A stretch of DNA of 64,000 nt from NCBI RefSeq assembly GCF_027943255.1, contig NC_072895.1:74216001-74280000 (forward strand). The letters are read 5' to 3'. The notes under the pieces are model-generated. The model was not told where the DNA came from and ran no database searches. It saw only the letters and a program-made list of their open reading frames with translations. The DNA comes from Anastrepha obliqua (taxonomy: Eukaryota > Arthropoda > Insecta > Diptera > Tephritidae). Shown one piece after another: positions 45,119 to 57,540 of this stretch (within the stretch, counting starts at the first letter, position 1; each line of letters opens with the position of its first letter). The translations under genes and the position numbers were made by a program.

Positions 45119-46711
45119 CACATGGTAGAAAAAGTCTGAGTTCACCCACTGTTATAAAGTATTAAAATATTTTAACGTGTTTATCTTAAAACTCTCAGTT
45201 ATTTCTTTTCACTTATTTCAAAGAAAATTATTCGTAGAGGGTATGAACAAAATTTTTTGGAGTTTGAGCTGCATCGTGTTCAGATAACGGGATTGTAGTA
45301 CAGTTACTTAAATAGGCTGAGCAGAAAAAGTGTTACGTTAAATTTAATTTTAAATCATTCATGTAGTGGACGCGGTTAAGAACAAATCTAAAGAGGGAAA
45401 AATTGATATTAGAAATACATTTTTTGTTACTATGGACCAAAGGCGGTGAAAGGAAAATCATTGTAAGTTTGTGGCAAAATAGTAAGAGCTATCGGGAAAT
45501 CGCGAAAATTGTTGGGAGGCAATACTCCTCGGTCCAAAGAGTGATAAACAACTTCATGCAAACGAATTGTTTGGAGTTTAAGCCTCGTTCTGGGCGTCCA
45601 AAAAAACTGACGGAAAGAGAAGAACGCACCATAACTATTCTTGTGAAGTCTAATCCACGACTAACAGCAAGCCAAATTTCAAAAGACATAGAAGTAAAAT
45701 ACCAAAAGAAAGTACATCCAGATACAGTAAGAGAAATTCTAAAAAGAATCCGATTTCACGGCAGAGTGGCCCGAAAAAAACCCTTCATATCGCAAGTAAA
45801 TCGACTTAAGCGGATGGCTTTCTCCAAGGAATACGTAAACAAGCCACCTGAGTTTTGGAATAGTGTGATTTTTTCAGATGAGAGCAAGTTTTGCATTTTC
45901 GGGATAAAAGGTCGTAAAATTATTTGGAGGAAAAACGGAACGGCACTTGGAAAGCAAAATCTGGTACCTACGGTAAAGCATGGGGGAGGAGGTGCCATGA
46001 TATGGGGGTGTATGGCTAGTTCGGGCGTTGGAAATATACAGTTTATTGAGTCGATAATGAACAGACATGATTATCTCGATATTTTAAAAACGAATTTGAG
46101 AGAAAGTGCAATCAAAGGGGAATCGGTGAAAGATTTGTTTTCCAACAGGACAACGACCGGAAACACACAGCAGAGATTGTTAGGTTGTGGTTGTTGTATA
46201 ATGTTCCAAAACAACTTCGCACACCCCCACAATCACCTGACTTTAACCCCATTGAGCACTTATGGGACGTTCTAGAAAAAAAATACGAGAGCGTACAATA
46301 ACTAGCAAGGAAATGCTTAAGAACGCGCTTAAAGAGGAATGGGAAGCCATAAGTCCAGAAATAACAGCCAAACTAGTTGGATCAATGAAAAGACGCCTTC
46401 TAGAAGTCATAAAAAGGCGTGGATATCCAACTAGCTATTAATTTTAAAACATTTCTATGATCTTAAGCCTTTTATTTTATTATTACTGAAGTGGACGCAA
46501 ACTTTTTCCGTTTAGTTTGAATGGCCTTTTTAAATTTGTGTGATCTCATTTTAAATTTGATTTTGTTATTGGACGCGAAATATGTGTGATAGTTACGTTT
46601 AGGGAACTAAATAGAACTCATTAAAAAAATTTCTGAAATATTTATTGTTTTGAACTTTTTCTAATGCGAAGAATATTTGCATAGGTGAACGCAGACTTTT
46701 TCTACTATGTG
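45119..46711 (+). mobile_element. Tc1-like (DD34E) element, nearly complete
   Basis: 1,593 bp with inverted ends of about 29 bp (CACATGGTAGAAAAAGTCTG at the left; the right end differs at a few positions), flanked by TA. It encodes a transposase broken by a probable frameshift near the start and one near the second Asp. Low decay suggests a relatively recent insertion. Confidence 0.87.
45432..46441 (+). pseudogene. Tc1-like transposase with two frameshifts
   Basis: The ATG at 45432 (MDQRR) meets a stop at once; the main frame from 45447 continues RKIIVSLWQNSKSYREIAKI (first HTH), SGRPKKLTEREERTI (linker), a second HTH ending HGRVARKKPFIS, then IFSDESKF (first Asp) and GGGGAMIWGCMA. A shift near 46138 separates this from FQQDNDRKHTAEIV (second Asp) and PPQSPDFNPIEHLWD (Glu, 34 residues later); the tail ends YPTSY at 46441. 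Repairing neither break is possible by splicing, so it is called a pseudogene. Confidence 0.85.
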
Positions 46712-46713
46712 TA

Positions 46714-47155
46714 TATACATATATAAATATGCATAATAGCAGCGCGGGTAGTCATCGTCGTCCATCATCATTTCCAGCGAATATCTCAATTATTATTATT
46801 TATGCGTTAAGCTTGGATGAGCACAGCCCCGAATGGGTTGGGCTACTATGCTATTGACCAGCTGTGTGACTATGCAATTGTCTGGCCGACTGGATGTAAT
46901 ATGTCTACATATATATGTATGTATATACATAATTATGTATGAATGGTTGTGTGTGTATGTATGCTATGCTGAAGTATGAGCATTCAAAAAACTAATTCGT
47001 ACTTGGAAAGTACATACATATTTACATATGTATAGATATTGAAGCTTCATTGTAAAGCCTCAATTAGTACTAAAACATGACATATACTTACAAATGTATT
47101 TACATATAGTGGGGAGCAAAACCGTCAACATGTTTACTGAAAGTATATAGTGTGG
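46714..47155. other. Spacer
   Basis: AT-rich with ATAC repeats. No gene. Confidence 0.4.
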
Positions 47156-47427
47156 TAACATATCGCACTTGTTACGTTAAAGCGTAACAACTCAAAATCT
47201 GAACATTTTCAGTAGAGACGAAAAACTGTTTCCGTAAATATTAATAATATATGTAGGTATTACAAAGGAAAAAATATGTAATTGCACGAAAATATTAAAA
47301 ACAATATAACGGTTGTTTCATTCTTATTTGTTTAGTAGTTGCGCTAAAATAACAAATTTTTGAGTGGTTACTCTTTTCCTTTTCTTTTTGAGTTGTTACG
47401 CTTTAACGTAACAAGTGCGATATGTTA
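47156..47427. mobile_element. MITE with a perfect 42-bp terminal inverted repeat
   Basis: Arms 47156-47197 and 47386-47427 match with no mismatch, starting TAACATATCGCACTTGTTAC. Each arm itself contains a short palindrome (GTTACG, TTAAAG, CGTAAC). The 188-bp middle is AT-rich and non-coding. The outermost TA may be the target duplication, as for Tc1/mariner elements. Confidence 0.82.
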
Positions 47428-47609
47428 TACCCATAGTACCAACAACATTTATACACCAAAATATACCTAAAATTCTCGTTTTGTTTTATTTTGCGCTCCG
47501 AGTGGCTTACCTCGTACAGACACATATTAATACTGTGTCTATAAACCTCTATTTCAAATAACGTTATTTTACGTGTGGGCATACTTTCCACAAAATTTTT
47601 AATAATTCA
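47428..47609. other. Spacer
   Basis: No gene or repeat recognised. Confidence 0.35.
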
Positions 47610-47830
47610 AGAGGATATATTTGCCCACTCCATCTGAACCCGTTGCTACAATTCATGCATATTTTATGGTGCGTTTAGATTCTGAGACAAATGACGCTTC
47701 TTGTATGCCCACAGATGTTCTGTTGAACTTTATGCCAGTCACATAAAAGTTTTGAAACATTGGTTGATAGACAGGTTTGGACAATTTTTGCAGTATGGTT
47801 CGAGTCGCCATCTTGTAGGTAGGTGAAATG
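47610..47830 (-). pseudogene. Possible Tc1-like transposase relic
   Basis: One minus-strand frame reads LQDGDSNHTAKIVQTCL, resembling the second-Asp motif of Tc1 transposases (QQDNDPKHT). Support is limited to this motif. Confidence 0.35.
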
Positions 47831-49340
47831 GTTGAAGTGCCAGGCTGGCACTCCTCAAGTAGCACTAAAGCGCCCTTTTGATACCATTATGAGACCTCCA
47901 ATAGGAAGATATCTGCAGATTGATGGGTTTTAGGTTGGCGCACTGCCCCATACAGTCGAAGAAAGGAACACCCAGCTACCTTAATCGTCTAGCTGCCAAA
48001 CCCGGACATTTATAGGGAAAGTGCTCAACAGTCTCCTTCTCTGAAAGGTCCCCACAGCTTCTGCAATGGGGGTTAAATAGTAAACCTAGCTTTTCCGCGT
48101 GTGTGCTGATCGTTCAGTGAAAAGTAGCTACAGCTACGAGTTTGGAAATTGCATGCCCAGGAGCCAAAGGACTTTCTGAGTCCTCCGTATATTGTACTGG
48201 GGCCAAAGGGTTTTTGAAATATCACATGAAGAAATAGAGCTCCATCTTTTCTGCGCTTTCCTGAGAAATAATTTGTGGAGTTCCCCTTTAACAACTGTCA
48301 GGCGGATGCCGATGATCGGGTAGGATGTCTCTGAGGGCAATTCAGTCCCCTTCCTGGCACGCTCATCAGCAATTTCATTTCCCCCTATGTTCCTATGCCC
48401 TGGAACCCAGATTAGAGAAATGTTACTTGCACAGCCAAGAGATTTGATATCCTCCTTACAGGAGTTTACCAGTTTCGTTCTGCATCATGGCGTCGTCAGA
48501 GCCTTAATTGCATGCCTGCAGGATGCCAAAGACTTCTGCCTGAAAAACACAAGCTAAATTCGGCTATTTAAAGGAGATAGATAAATTGGCTGATTTAGAG
48601 AAAACCCCTGCTCCGATTCCCGATTCCATCTGGAAACCGTCAGTGAAGACAGATGTGCAAGCTTCGGTGCAGATTTTCCCCTCGGTCCAATCCTGCTCTA
48701 GTTTGCCGATAGAGAGATCTGTTCGAAGTTCGGTGATATGCGATGTTAACTGCCCGGAAATGCTACCATGTCCCTTGAGAGATTGCCTCCAGAGGCCAAC
48801 CTCCTTTAACCTGATTGCACTTTGAGCTGCGATGGAAATAACAGAAAATTACATGGGAAGTAAATGCAAAACGACATTCAGGGCAGCACTGGGACAAGTG
48901 CTTACATGCTCCGGCGATGGTAATGCATATAGTCGTTTGCACCCTCCCCTGTGTAGTGATATTATAGCTCTTCCGAAGCGCTTCCCACCAAGCCAGGCAT
49001 CCATACGTTAAAATTGGCAAAACCATTGTGTTGTATATCCATAGCACGACCTGTGGCTTTAGTCCCCTTTTTTTATCGAACATAGATTTGCAGAAGTAGA
49101 AGGCTATACTGGCCTTCTTTACCGTATTTTCAATGTGTAGCTTCAAATGGTATTTGGAGTCAAGTATCACTCCAAGATATCTAACTTCCGATGAAAGCGG
49201 AAGAACGTGGTTGTTTAATTTGGGAAGTCGAAAGGGTGGAGGTTTATATTTTCTGGTAATTAGCACCAGCTCCATTTTGTCAAAGTTGACTTGGAGGCCG
49301 AAAGTGGCAGCCCAGCGACTGCGTACAGCTAGTGGACCTT
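47831..49340 (-). mobile_element. Non-LTR retrotransposon 3' part (reverse transcriptase end, RNase H, zinc-finger tail)
   Basis: On the minus strand, 49275-48760 is an open frame with LVLITRKYKPPPFRLPKLN, then VRYLGVILDSKYHLKLHI and LPILTYGCLAWWEAL, the thumb region of reverse transcriptase. Below it a degraded RNase H follows (SGIGAGVFSKSANLS near 48600), then a cysteine-rich tail (CRSCGDLSEKETVEHF region near 48045). Stops increase toward the 3' end. The upstream reverse transcriptase fingers are absent. It belongs to the RNase H-bearing I/Loa/R1-like group. Confidence 0.78.
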
Positions 49341-49640
49341 TCCAAAATCTCAGCCATGACTGCGGGAACCGGTCCCGATACCATTTGGACTGTGAAGATT
49401 ATTTTACTAAATGGATCAAAGGGCCACCTCGCCAAGCAGCCCCAAACCATTAGACCCCCGCCGCTGTGTTTTACAGTTTGCCTCACCTGTCCCCGCTTAA
49501 GTTTTTCTTGAGGTGACGCCAGAAATGGATATGCCTTACCAGCTGATTGCCCTTTGTTTACTTTCGTCTCATCTGACCATATAATTCTTTCCCAGTTCTC
49601 AATTGCTTTTAGCAATTTAAGTTTACACAACCGTAAGTAA
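49341..49640 (-). pseudogene. Tc1-like transposase middle fragment
   Basis: The minus strand reads ENWERIIWSDETKVN (first catalytic Asp), then VKHSGGGLMVWGCLA and FSKIIFTVQM. It is cut on the left by the retrotransposon and on the right about 20 bp before another Tc1-like element begins. Confidence 0.75.
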
Positions 49641-49661
49641 TTGAAGCAACATGTAAATGTA

Positions 49662-50217
49662 GTAACCAGAAAGTCTGCGTACAGTTTTAAAACATATGGG
49701 AAAAGCTTTATAAGTAATATTCAAAAACGAAAATTAATATTTTGTTGGATTGCCACGATTTTTTAGGGCTTCACTCAGTCTATTTGGCATTGAGTTTACT
49801 AACTTTTCTGTTTCTTCAGTTTAGACTTCGCCAGTTCTTCCCACATAACACTTCGTGAAGCCACTTTACTTGTTATTGTATGCTGTCGAACTCGAATTTT
49901 CTAACAGTTCCCACAGATGCTCAATAGGATTGATATCGGGCGACTGTCGGGGTGTTTTAAGCTGTTTTGGAGCGTTGTACAAAAGCCAAATCTCATCGAT
50001 ATCGGCTGTGTATTTTGGATCGTTATATTCTTGGAACCAAAACGTTTTTGATAATCCAGCTTTAGGTAAAACTTGTCCGCTCAAATACTTGTTTTTAAAT
50101 ATTTGGTTTACGTAGAATGTAATGAAAGAATAAATAAATAAAATATGGTTTCGGCTTCAAATTTATATTGTTAGTTTGTTTAAAATTTTTTGTAAGGTGC
50201 ACGCCGACTTTATGGGC
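49662..50217 (-). mobile_element. Short Tc1-like element carrying only the transposase C-terminus
   Basis: About 556 bp between TIR-like ends (GTAACCAGAAAGTCTGCGTA and the reverse complement of CACGCCGACTTTATGGGC), with TA at each side. The minus strand encodes FWFQEYNDPKYTADIDEIW and SPDINPIEHLWELL, the second Asp region (the QQDND motif is altered to QEYND) and the Glu. The DNA-binding half is deleted. Confidence 0.7.
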
Positions 50218-51047
50218 TATGTGTATGTTTATGCGATTTCTCCGTATAGCTTGGATCTTCTTTCTTTTCGCTCCGTTTGCCAAAGTTTTAACCGATTATT
50301 CTGTCTCATTTTAATAATTAAGTTTCTGCACTGAATCCGCTTCACATATGTCTTGAGCTCCTAACGTTTTAATGTTTTGTTGGATTGTCTGCGTGTGCGT
50401 TTTGTTTGTCACAAATCGGTTTTTCGCATTTTTCTCCATTCCCTAAGTCTTTTAACCATGTAACCTAAACATGAATTTTAATAGATTTGATAATGTAAAA
50501 TTATTGTTATTGTTTTATTTTTGCTTTGGCGCCCACTTAATAGTTGCGGATTGACTTTCCTTCACTCTCATAGCCAAAATGTTGTACATACAATATGTAA
50601 ATTAGTTATAAAGTTGACACTCTTATTCGTTGACTTCCCCATCATCATGTCGTAATTGTTTGAGCAAGGGTGCTGTAGTATTTGTTTTTTCAGCAAAATC
50701 CCAATAATTGGTGCTAGGCAGCGTATTGTGGTAACTGCTTCAAATTTTCATGGCCCCATTAGGTTTACTTTTTAAGTTCATTGTATGCTTTATTGTTTCT
50801 CCTTATTCTCTGTTGGGCAGTGGCACTTTTGAAATAATCAAAAATTCTTCAATCTCTTCAGTGTGTCACAGGCTGAAGTTTCAGTGACCATGAGTGCTAA
50901 AAAGTCAGTCAAAAAAGTGAAGCTGAACAAATTCTAGTAGATGTACGGATGTAATCAATAAGTTTCTACATATTATATATCTATTGTATTAAAGCATTGA
51001 GTCTCCATTCTTTATAACTTATGCCAATTAGTGAATTAATAAAAAGT
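50218..51047. other. Spacer
   Basis: No gene or repeat recognised. Confidence 0.4.
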
Positions 51048-51323
51048 GGCCGCCGTGGCCGAATGGGTTGGTGCGTGACTACCATTCGGAATTCAGAGAG
51101 AGAACGTCGGTTCGAAACTCGGTGAATGATTAAAATTAAGAAAACGTTTTTTTCTAATAGCGGTCGCCCCTCGGCAAGCAATGGCAAACCTCCGAGTGTA
51201 TTTCTGCCATGAAAAAGCTCCTCATAAAAAATATTTGCCGTTCGGAGTCGGCTTAAAACTGTAGGCCACAAATAGGAGGATGAGCTTGGCCAAACACCCG
51301 AAGAGGGTGTACACACCAATTAC
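51048..51323 (+). mobile_element. tRNA-headed SINE, copy 6
   Basis: The head is intact (box A region CCGTGGCCGAATGGGTTGG, box B GGTTCGAAACTC). The body lacks about 45 bases between GAAACTGTAGG and CCACAAATAGG counterparts. Its 3' end (ACACCAATTA) directly joins the DD37D element. Confidence 0.87.
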
Positions 51324-52391
51324 ACAGGGTGAACGATATGAAGTGTTAACTATTCAAAACACCATAACTTTTTTGTGTGGAATTAGTTTTTATTGATTTC
51401 AAAGGCAAAATGGTTCGAAAATGATTAAATTTTTAACATATATTCACTTTAGCTCGATATGACCACCTTTTGCCTTGACTATAGCCTTCAAGTGGTCAAA
51501 AAATGAGTTGCATGCTGCACGAATGTGATCTTGAGGTATTTTGGCCCATTTTCGTATAATCGCTTTTTTCAGCGCATCCATACTGGCATATTTTTTAGTC
51601 CTCACCCTGCTCTCCAAAATCGACCAGATGGAATAGTCCATCGGATTTGCGTCTGGCGAATTCGAAACCCATTGTGTGGACGAAATGAAGTGTGGAACAT
51701 GATTTTTTAACCATTTTTGGGTCACACGAGCTTTATGAGACGGTGCCGAGTCCTGTTGGAACGTCCATGGTCTACGACCGAAATGTTTGCGTGTCCACGG
51801 CTCTAAAGCAGCTTCTAAAACATATTCCCGATGATAAGTCGCATTCACTTTAACACCAGGCTTATAGAGCCACCGATTGGAGAGCGTCCATCAGCGGTCA
51901 CTGCGGCCCAAACCATTACTTGCGATGGGAAATTGCTTCGAGTGGCTATACGTAGGCTCAAATTCTCGTATGAGCGTTCGGTCAAGTAAACTCGATCGTT
52001 TTGAGTGTTTATTAACTAGTGTTTGTGAACTCAACTCCTTTGCTCTTTCGCACTGAACTTTTTTTTGCTATGGTGAAAAATCATGCGCTTTATGGAACTT
52101 GTAAGCCTTGACCTTAAGCTCTTTTTTCAATATGCGTCGAATGCTGTCTTGCGATATTTTCAGTTCTTTGGCCACTTTTCTTCCATTTCGTTCAAGTCGA
52201 ACCTTCACTTTCCGAACCATTTCTGGCGTTGTTGCTGTTTTTTTTGGTCCACCTCCATAGCGTTTTGCATTGCTACCAGTATTATTGTAACGTTTTATAG
52301 TGCGATACACAAACATTTTATTCACTTTGACGTTGATGTCACGAGCTGTTTTACAGATACAAGCAGTGTAAAGTTGGTAACACTTCATATC
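51324..52391 (-). mobile_element. DD37D (maT-like) element, broken
   Basis: The left end is ACAGGGTGAACGATATGAAG; the right has the inner part of the same repeat (CACTTCATATCG), with the outer bases replaced by a TA run. Minus-strand coding: 52390-52068 is the DNA-binding part (AKRYGGGPKKTATTPEMVRK, then QDSIRRILKKELKV). 51848-51444 holds FQQDSAPSHKARVTQKWL and NSPDANPMDYSIW (37 residues between the aspartates), ending KAKGGHIELK. The first-Asp segment is missing or unrecognisable and a frameshift lies near 51850. Confidence 0.82.
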
Positions 52392-54129
52392 GTATATATA
52401 TATTATATAAGCTTATTTTTGACTCGTCTTTTATCGCAGATGCTAATATTCTTTTTTAATTCTTTGGCTTTGTTGGGTTTTATAGAGTTTCCTTTTCTAT
52501 TTTATTTTACCAATATCCATATCAGAATAATCGAAAACGGAAATTTGTGCATATGTTCACCTTCATATGCATCCCACCGTAACCTAAATGGCTTCAACGA
52601 GCTTCAGCTGTAGCTGATATTTATTTAAATATTAATAAGACTCGTAAATAAATTTAACTGTTCCCCTAGTGTTTCCACATGTTCCTGTTTATTTATATAC
52701 ATACATACATTCCAAATGCAAGTTTCCCCCCATTGCAACGAGCTCCTGCTATCAATAATGTAGCAAAATGTGGGTCAGTGTAATAGAGCCAGTCGTTCTG
52801 TCGCACTGCACAGCCAGTGGAAGAAAGCCGTCCGCCGAATGTGCGACTTGCCACAGTAGTAGAATCAGCCAGAGCACAACGTCGCCAGCATCAACTGCAA
52901 CGCGCTTTAGTTCTCTGTCTCTTTTACGGCGTGTTGTTGTCTGGTGACGCTTTTATTTATGGAACCACTTGTTTATGGCTGCTGCGTTGCGTTGTCATTC
53001 GAGGCCCCCACAAATTAATTTGCCCCTTTACATTCCCTAGTTGCCCGCTAAACAAGTTGAAATACATATAGTATTTTTCAACAGCAGAAGAAGAAGGTAA
53101 TGAAGCAGCAGCATTAAAAAAATGAAGTGTCATTCAGAAGTCGATTAGGACTTTGTTTTAAGTATTTTCTTTCAAGGTGGTGGTAAAGAAAAACCATTCA
53201 AATACTTTAGAAACATGATTTGGTGGTCGTTGCTATCGCTTTAACTGACGCGTGGATGTTGTCAAAATTTGTTTCGCTTTGTAAAGCCTTGTCTCCGGTG
53301 CCCCCGTTGAATGATTTATGTGCTAATTTGGCTTTTGGTGCTCGAACTAATTTTCCTGTCACTATAAATAATACGAAATTAATGGTTGAAAAGTGGTTTA
53401 TGTTTAAAGAATTTCTTGTTTTTTATTTTTGGTGGGGTGAGAGAAGGATTGTGTATTCTAAGAACATATAAATTGGTTTATAAATAGAGCCAAATTGCTG
53501 TGAGACTCAAGATCAAACATTTAACTTCCTGAAAATTTTCAGATTTTTTATGAAAATAAAAAAGAGTGATAAACATGTTATTAGCTAAAATTAAAACATA
53601 TGTTTAATTTTAAAAAATGTTGGTCAAAATCAAAAAAAAAAATTAAAAAGAAGCTATGTCAAACGAAAACTTATAAAAATCTATAAAAACGATGTCCCGA
53701 AAATTTGTGTATACCCTTTCGTTTATTTCCTTATATATTATGTTTTATAAAGGTTTACATAACAAGTTAAATATCATATTAGCGTATCTTTGAAAATGCA
53801 ACAGTATGATGCGTATACTCCACAACTGCAACGCTGTAGATCTGACATATTATGGAAGTTTTATTGCATTTAATATGAGACAAGAAGTGATATTTTTTTT
53901 TTGGATGTAATAAAAAATGAAAAAATAGAAAGTAAACGCTTAATTTTTTAAAATAACCCAATAAAACGAAGATTTCTTAAAAATGTATCATTTTTTGGAA
54001 TAATAAAATCAGATCCCAATGATATTTTATTCTTTCTATATTTTTCATTTCCGAAAGATCTGATTGCACGTTCAATATAAATTTCTGCCGAGTTTTGTAG
54101 GTTTTAAAAAAACCTTTTGTAATCGTAAT
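52392..54129. other. Intergenic sequence, one GC-richer island
   Basis: The 52740-53030 part is less AT-rich and holds an 84-codon frame starting at GTG (RPPNVRLATVVESARAQRRQ and on). No motif, start or splice signal supports a gene. It might be part of a UTR. Confidence 0.3.
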
Positions 54130-54295
54130 TCTGCCATGAAAAAGCTCCTCATAAAAAATATCTGCCGTTCGGAGTCGGCTTGAAACTGTAGGTCCCTCCA
54201 TTTGTGGAACAACATCAAGACGCACACCACAAATAGGAGGAGCAGCCTCCGCCAAACACCCAAAAAGGGTGTACGCGCCAATTAAAAAAAAAAAA
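54130..54295 (+). mobile_element. SINE copy 7, 5'-truncated
   Basis: Begins in the body at CTGCCATGAAAAAGCTCC and runs to the 3' end GTACGCGCCAATT, with an A-tail instead of the usual TA repeat. Confidence 0.83.
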
Positions 54296-54793
54296 ATCGT
54301 AATTATTCTTCTTTATTCTTCTTCTTGCCAAATTTCTATAGATTTTTATATCTTTGTTTATTTTTACATACATATTTTGGAACTTTATTTTATAAATGCA
54401 GAGCATAAAGAAAACTTAGTTTCTAACTTTTTTTTAACGAAATCTCCTTTCATACACACCCATAAAACCTATCGGACTGGTTTAAATTCCCGTCATACCG
54501 TCGCCAACGGTCAGTTTCAAAACAACCTTCTTATCAATAATACATATTTACACTTATTATCGATTTTCCAAAGAAAAGAAAAGTAATAAAGCTTAAAAGG
54601 TATTAACTACAAATGTGTATAAACAAACAAAGCAGTACATAGTAAGACAAATTATTTTTAAATACCCGGTACAATTTTCAACTGATAAATGTAATATTTT
54701 ATTGATGTTTATTTTGCTGATCTTTTATATACAACTGGCGATTGAGCAAAGTATAAGATTTGATTACGCGTACTTTTATGTATAGTATCAATG
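54296..54793. other. Spacer
   Basis: No gene recognised. Confidence 0.4.
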
Positions 54794-55117
54794 AGGCGGC
54801 CGCCGTGGCCGAATGGATTGGTGCGTGACTACCATTCGGAATTCAGAGAGCGAACGTCGGTTCGAATCTCGGTGAAAGATCAACAAATTAAGGTTTTTCT
54901 AATAGCGGTCGCCCCTCGGCAGGCAATGTCAAACCTCCGAGTGTATTTCTGCCATAAAAAAGCTCCTCATAAAAAAAAAATATCTGCCGTTCGGAGTCGG
55001 CTTGAAACTGTAGGTCCCTTCATTTGTGGAACAACATCAAGACGCACACCACAAATAGGAGGAGGAGCTCGGCCAAACACCCCCGAAAAAGGTGTACGCG
55101 CCAATATATATATATCA
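54794..55117 (+). mobile_element. tRNA-headed SINE, copy 8 (full length)
   Basis: The best preserved copy: head CCGCCGTGGCCGAATGG to box B GGTTCGAATCTC, linker, body and TA tail. The head is about 76 bases, tRNA length. An A-run of nine inside the body is the main deviation. Confidence 0.9.
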
Positions 55118-56230
55118 ATGAGATAAGCAGAAACGGCGAAAATGGAATACAAAATATATCTCCAGTAAAAACGCAAAAGTGCTTAAGTCGACTTAAAGAT
55201 AAATCGAAATAAGTACCTACACCAAGATGATCTCTCTCACGGGGCCACCGTAACTGTATTGTTTGTATACCATTCAGCTCATACCGCGTTGGATGTTTAC
55301 TGAAACATCAATGTATTAAAACGATCTGGAGTGCCGGATCGGACGAACTTTTACGATGTGGGGTTTGTTCTGGAAAAACAAGTTATTATGAAAATTGTCG
55401 CCCAATCTCATTTTCAAGTTTAGAAAAAAGTTTTATCGTTCTTGCCTATTTTTAATGAATTTTGATATTGAGTTTTGAAAATAATTTATTTGAATGTAAT
55501 GTTGTAAGAATTTTCAAACCTAAAAATTAAAAATATGGAAAAAATTTACATATATTATATAATCAGAATTAACTCAACGGATGTTAATGAAATCAAAATG
55601 AAATATGAAACATTAACATGATAGTGTACATTTTTCCAATAACATTCGGCCCTGGAAGACAAAAGAGGAACTACAAAAGTAGTTCTGTCCTGAGAAAACT
55701 TTTCTTAAAAAGTATCTGCTATTCGGCGGTGGGATAAAAATTTGTAGGAGAAATTGATGTTTCTTATATAAAGTAATTTCAAAAAACAGTTTTTGGAATT
55801 TTTATAAACTCCGATGGTGTAGAAAACAAAATATATATTAAAATAACAATTATTTTAAGTGTTTCTGAATTATTTATATAAGATGTACCTTTAACTGATG
55901 AAATAACAAACAAATAAATTATTAAAAAAATACAAAAATTTTAAGATTTACTTAATCGTTTTCACATGCAAAACTTAAAACATAACACAATTTATTACTT
56001 TGTTCACTGGTCGCGATTTAACTCGTGTTTTTATGCCCAAACGTAGTGGACCGATCACGAGCTAACTTGCATTAGCTATTTCGATTAAAATTTCTATAAA
56101 AGATAAGTCCAAAATTTAATTTCAATTCATTATGTATAAATAAACTTATATTCTTTCACTTTCACATTGAATTACGAAATACTAGCGGGTGGCATGAGAT
56201 AGATTCAGCGTAAAAAGGCCGGTTAACAAT
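55118..56230. other. Intergenic sequence
   Basis: No gene. At 55700-55760 a run (AGTATCTGCTATTCGGCGGT) looks like a very old SINE body fragment. Confidence 0.35.
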
Positions 56231-56779
56231 AGGTCTGTTCATGAAGCAAGTGGTTTGTAACAATTGTTACAAATTATCACGTTTTGGTGTTCATGTACCC
56301 AAAAAACTTGCAAAGTAGGGGAAAGTGAGATATGACATTTCATTTTGCGGGGAAGCTGCAAGTTTTTACTGGATAAATTTTTACTTGCATTTACAGCTGT
56401 TCGCAAAGTAAAAATAAACACGAATTAAAATATGCGAATTGCAGTTGCTAAAGAAATGTTCTTCATCTGACAGCGATGATGAAATGGAACAAATTATTGT
56501 GCACAAAATGAAATCATGTGATTCCGAAGCTCGTTGTTTTGCATTTTCTTTGCTTTATTTATTTATTTTTTTTTTAATTTAATACGAGGTAGCTTAAGAT
56601 ACATTTTTTTAAATTTTTCTGATTTTTCTTGCCAGGAATTTAATCAGCTGTTCGTAAAACGTGCAAATTGTTACTGGTTTTGCTTGCATGTACTCGTTTT
56701 TTATATTTTTCTCTTTGAGAGAGAATTCCCGGTTAAGTTACTGGCAAGTTACTGGATAATTTTTACATGAACAGATCTA
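56231..56779. mobile_element. Possible MITE with 14-bp inverted ends
   Basis: AGGTCTGTTCATG at the left and the reverse complement AGATCTGTTCATG at the right bound about 550 bp. Internal repeats of CTGGATAA followed by T-runs are near both ends. No clear target duplication, so this is tentative. Confidence 0.4.
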
Positions 56780-57321
56780 ATTTAAATATAAATAGAGGAA
56801 AAGTTAAGTAAGTTAAATATGTGGCTTATATACATAGTATAATATTATAATTACAACAACAAATTCGAGTGTGTATTGCTACGGCTAATGTTTACATATG
56901 GAAAAATATCAAAAAAAAAAAAAAAAAAAAAAAAAATTGAAGCTTTACAGCTAAAGTCACTGTACGAGTATATGTATTTAAACACACATGATAGCTCCGA
57001 ATTCTTATCTTCAAGTGTTTGTAGGAGTATAGGTACATACATATAGAATTGCCTGTTAGCATTTGGATACGCTCTCCACTGCTGATAATGGAAACGTACT
57101 TGAGTAGTTGGTTAATGAGAGCGTTAAAGCGTGACACAGCGTTGCTACAAGATATGCATGTATGTTTATGTGGCTGCATTAAAATTTTAGCAAATCTACG
57201 CTTATTCGTATCGGAGGCATGTTGTGGTGGTGATAAAAAATTGTTTTCTATGTTTTCGAAAATTATATAAATATGTCTATTTGGAATGAATTTATATAAA
57301 ATATATAAAAAAAAAAAATAA
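56780..57321. other. Spacer with a 29-base A run
   Basis: A long adenine homopolymer lies near 56909-56936. No gene. Confidence 0.4.
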
Positions 57322-57540
57322 ATAATTGGCGCGTACACTTCTGTTAGGTGCTTGGCCGAGCTCCTCCTACTATTTGTGGTGTGCGTGTTCATGTTGTTCC
57401 ACAAATGGAGGGACCTACAGTTTTAAGCCGACTCCGAACGGCAGATATTTTTATGAGGAGCTTTTTCATGGCAGAAATACACTTGGGGGTTTGCCATTGT
57501 CTGCCGAGGGGCGACCGCTATTAGAAAAATGTTTTTATTA
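57322..57540 (-). mobile_element. SINE copy 9, head missing
   Basis: Minus strand body from the 3' end (AATTGGCGCGTACAC at 57325) to the AGCGGTCGCCCC start near 57523. The tRNA-like head is absent. Confidence 0.83.

Noticed and set aside
45403..46275. A functional 290-residue transposase
   Set aside because: The apparent start is TTG and the last 45 codons are out of frame with the conserved Asp/Glu region; frameshifts at both ends.
51049..51125. A functional tRNA gene (box A and box B present)
   Set aside because: The same sequence recurs at the head of many SINE copies and is followed by the SINE body, so it is a retroposed tRNA-like promoter.
52817..53071. An 84-codon frame in a GC-richer island as a gene
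   Set aside because: Starts at GTG, has no recognisable motif, and no splice sites frame it.
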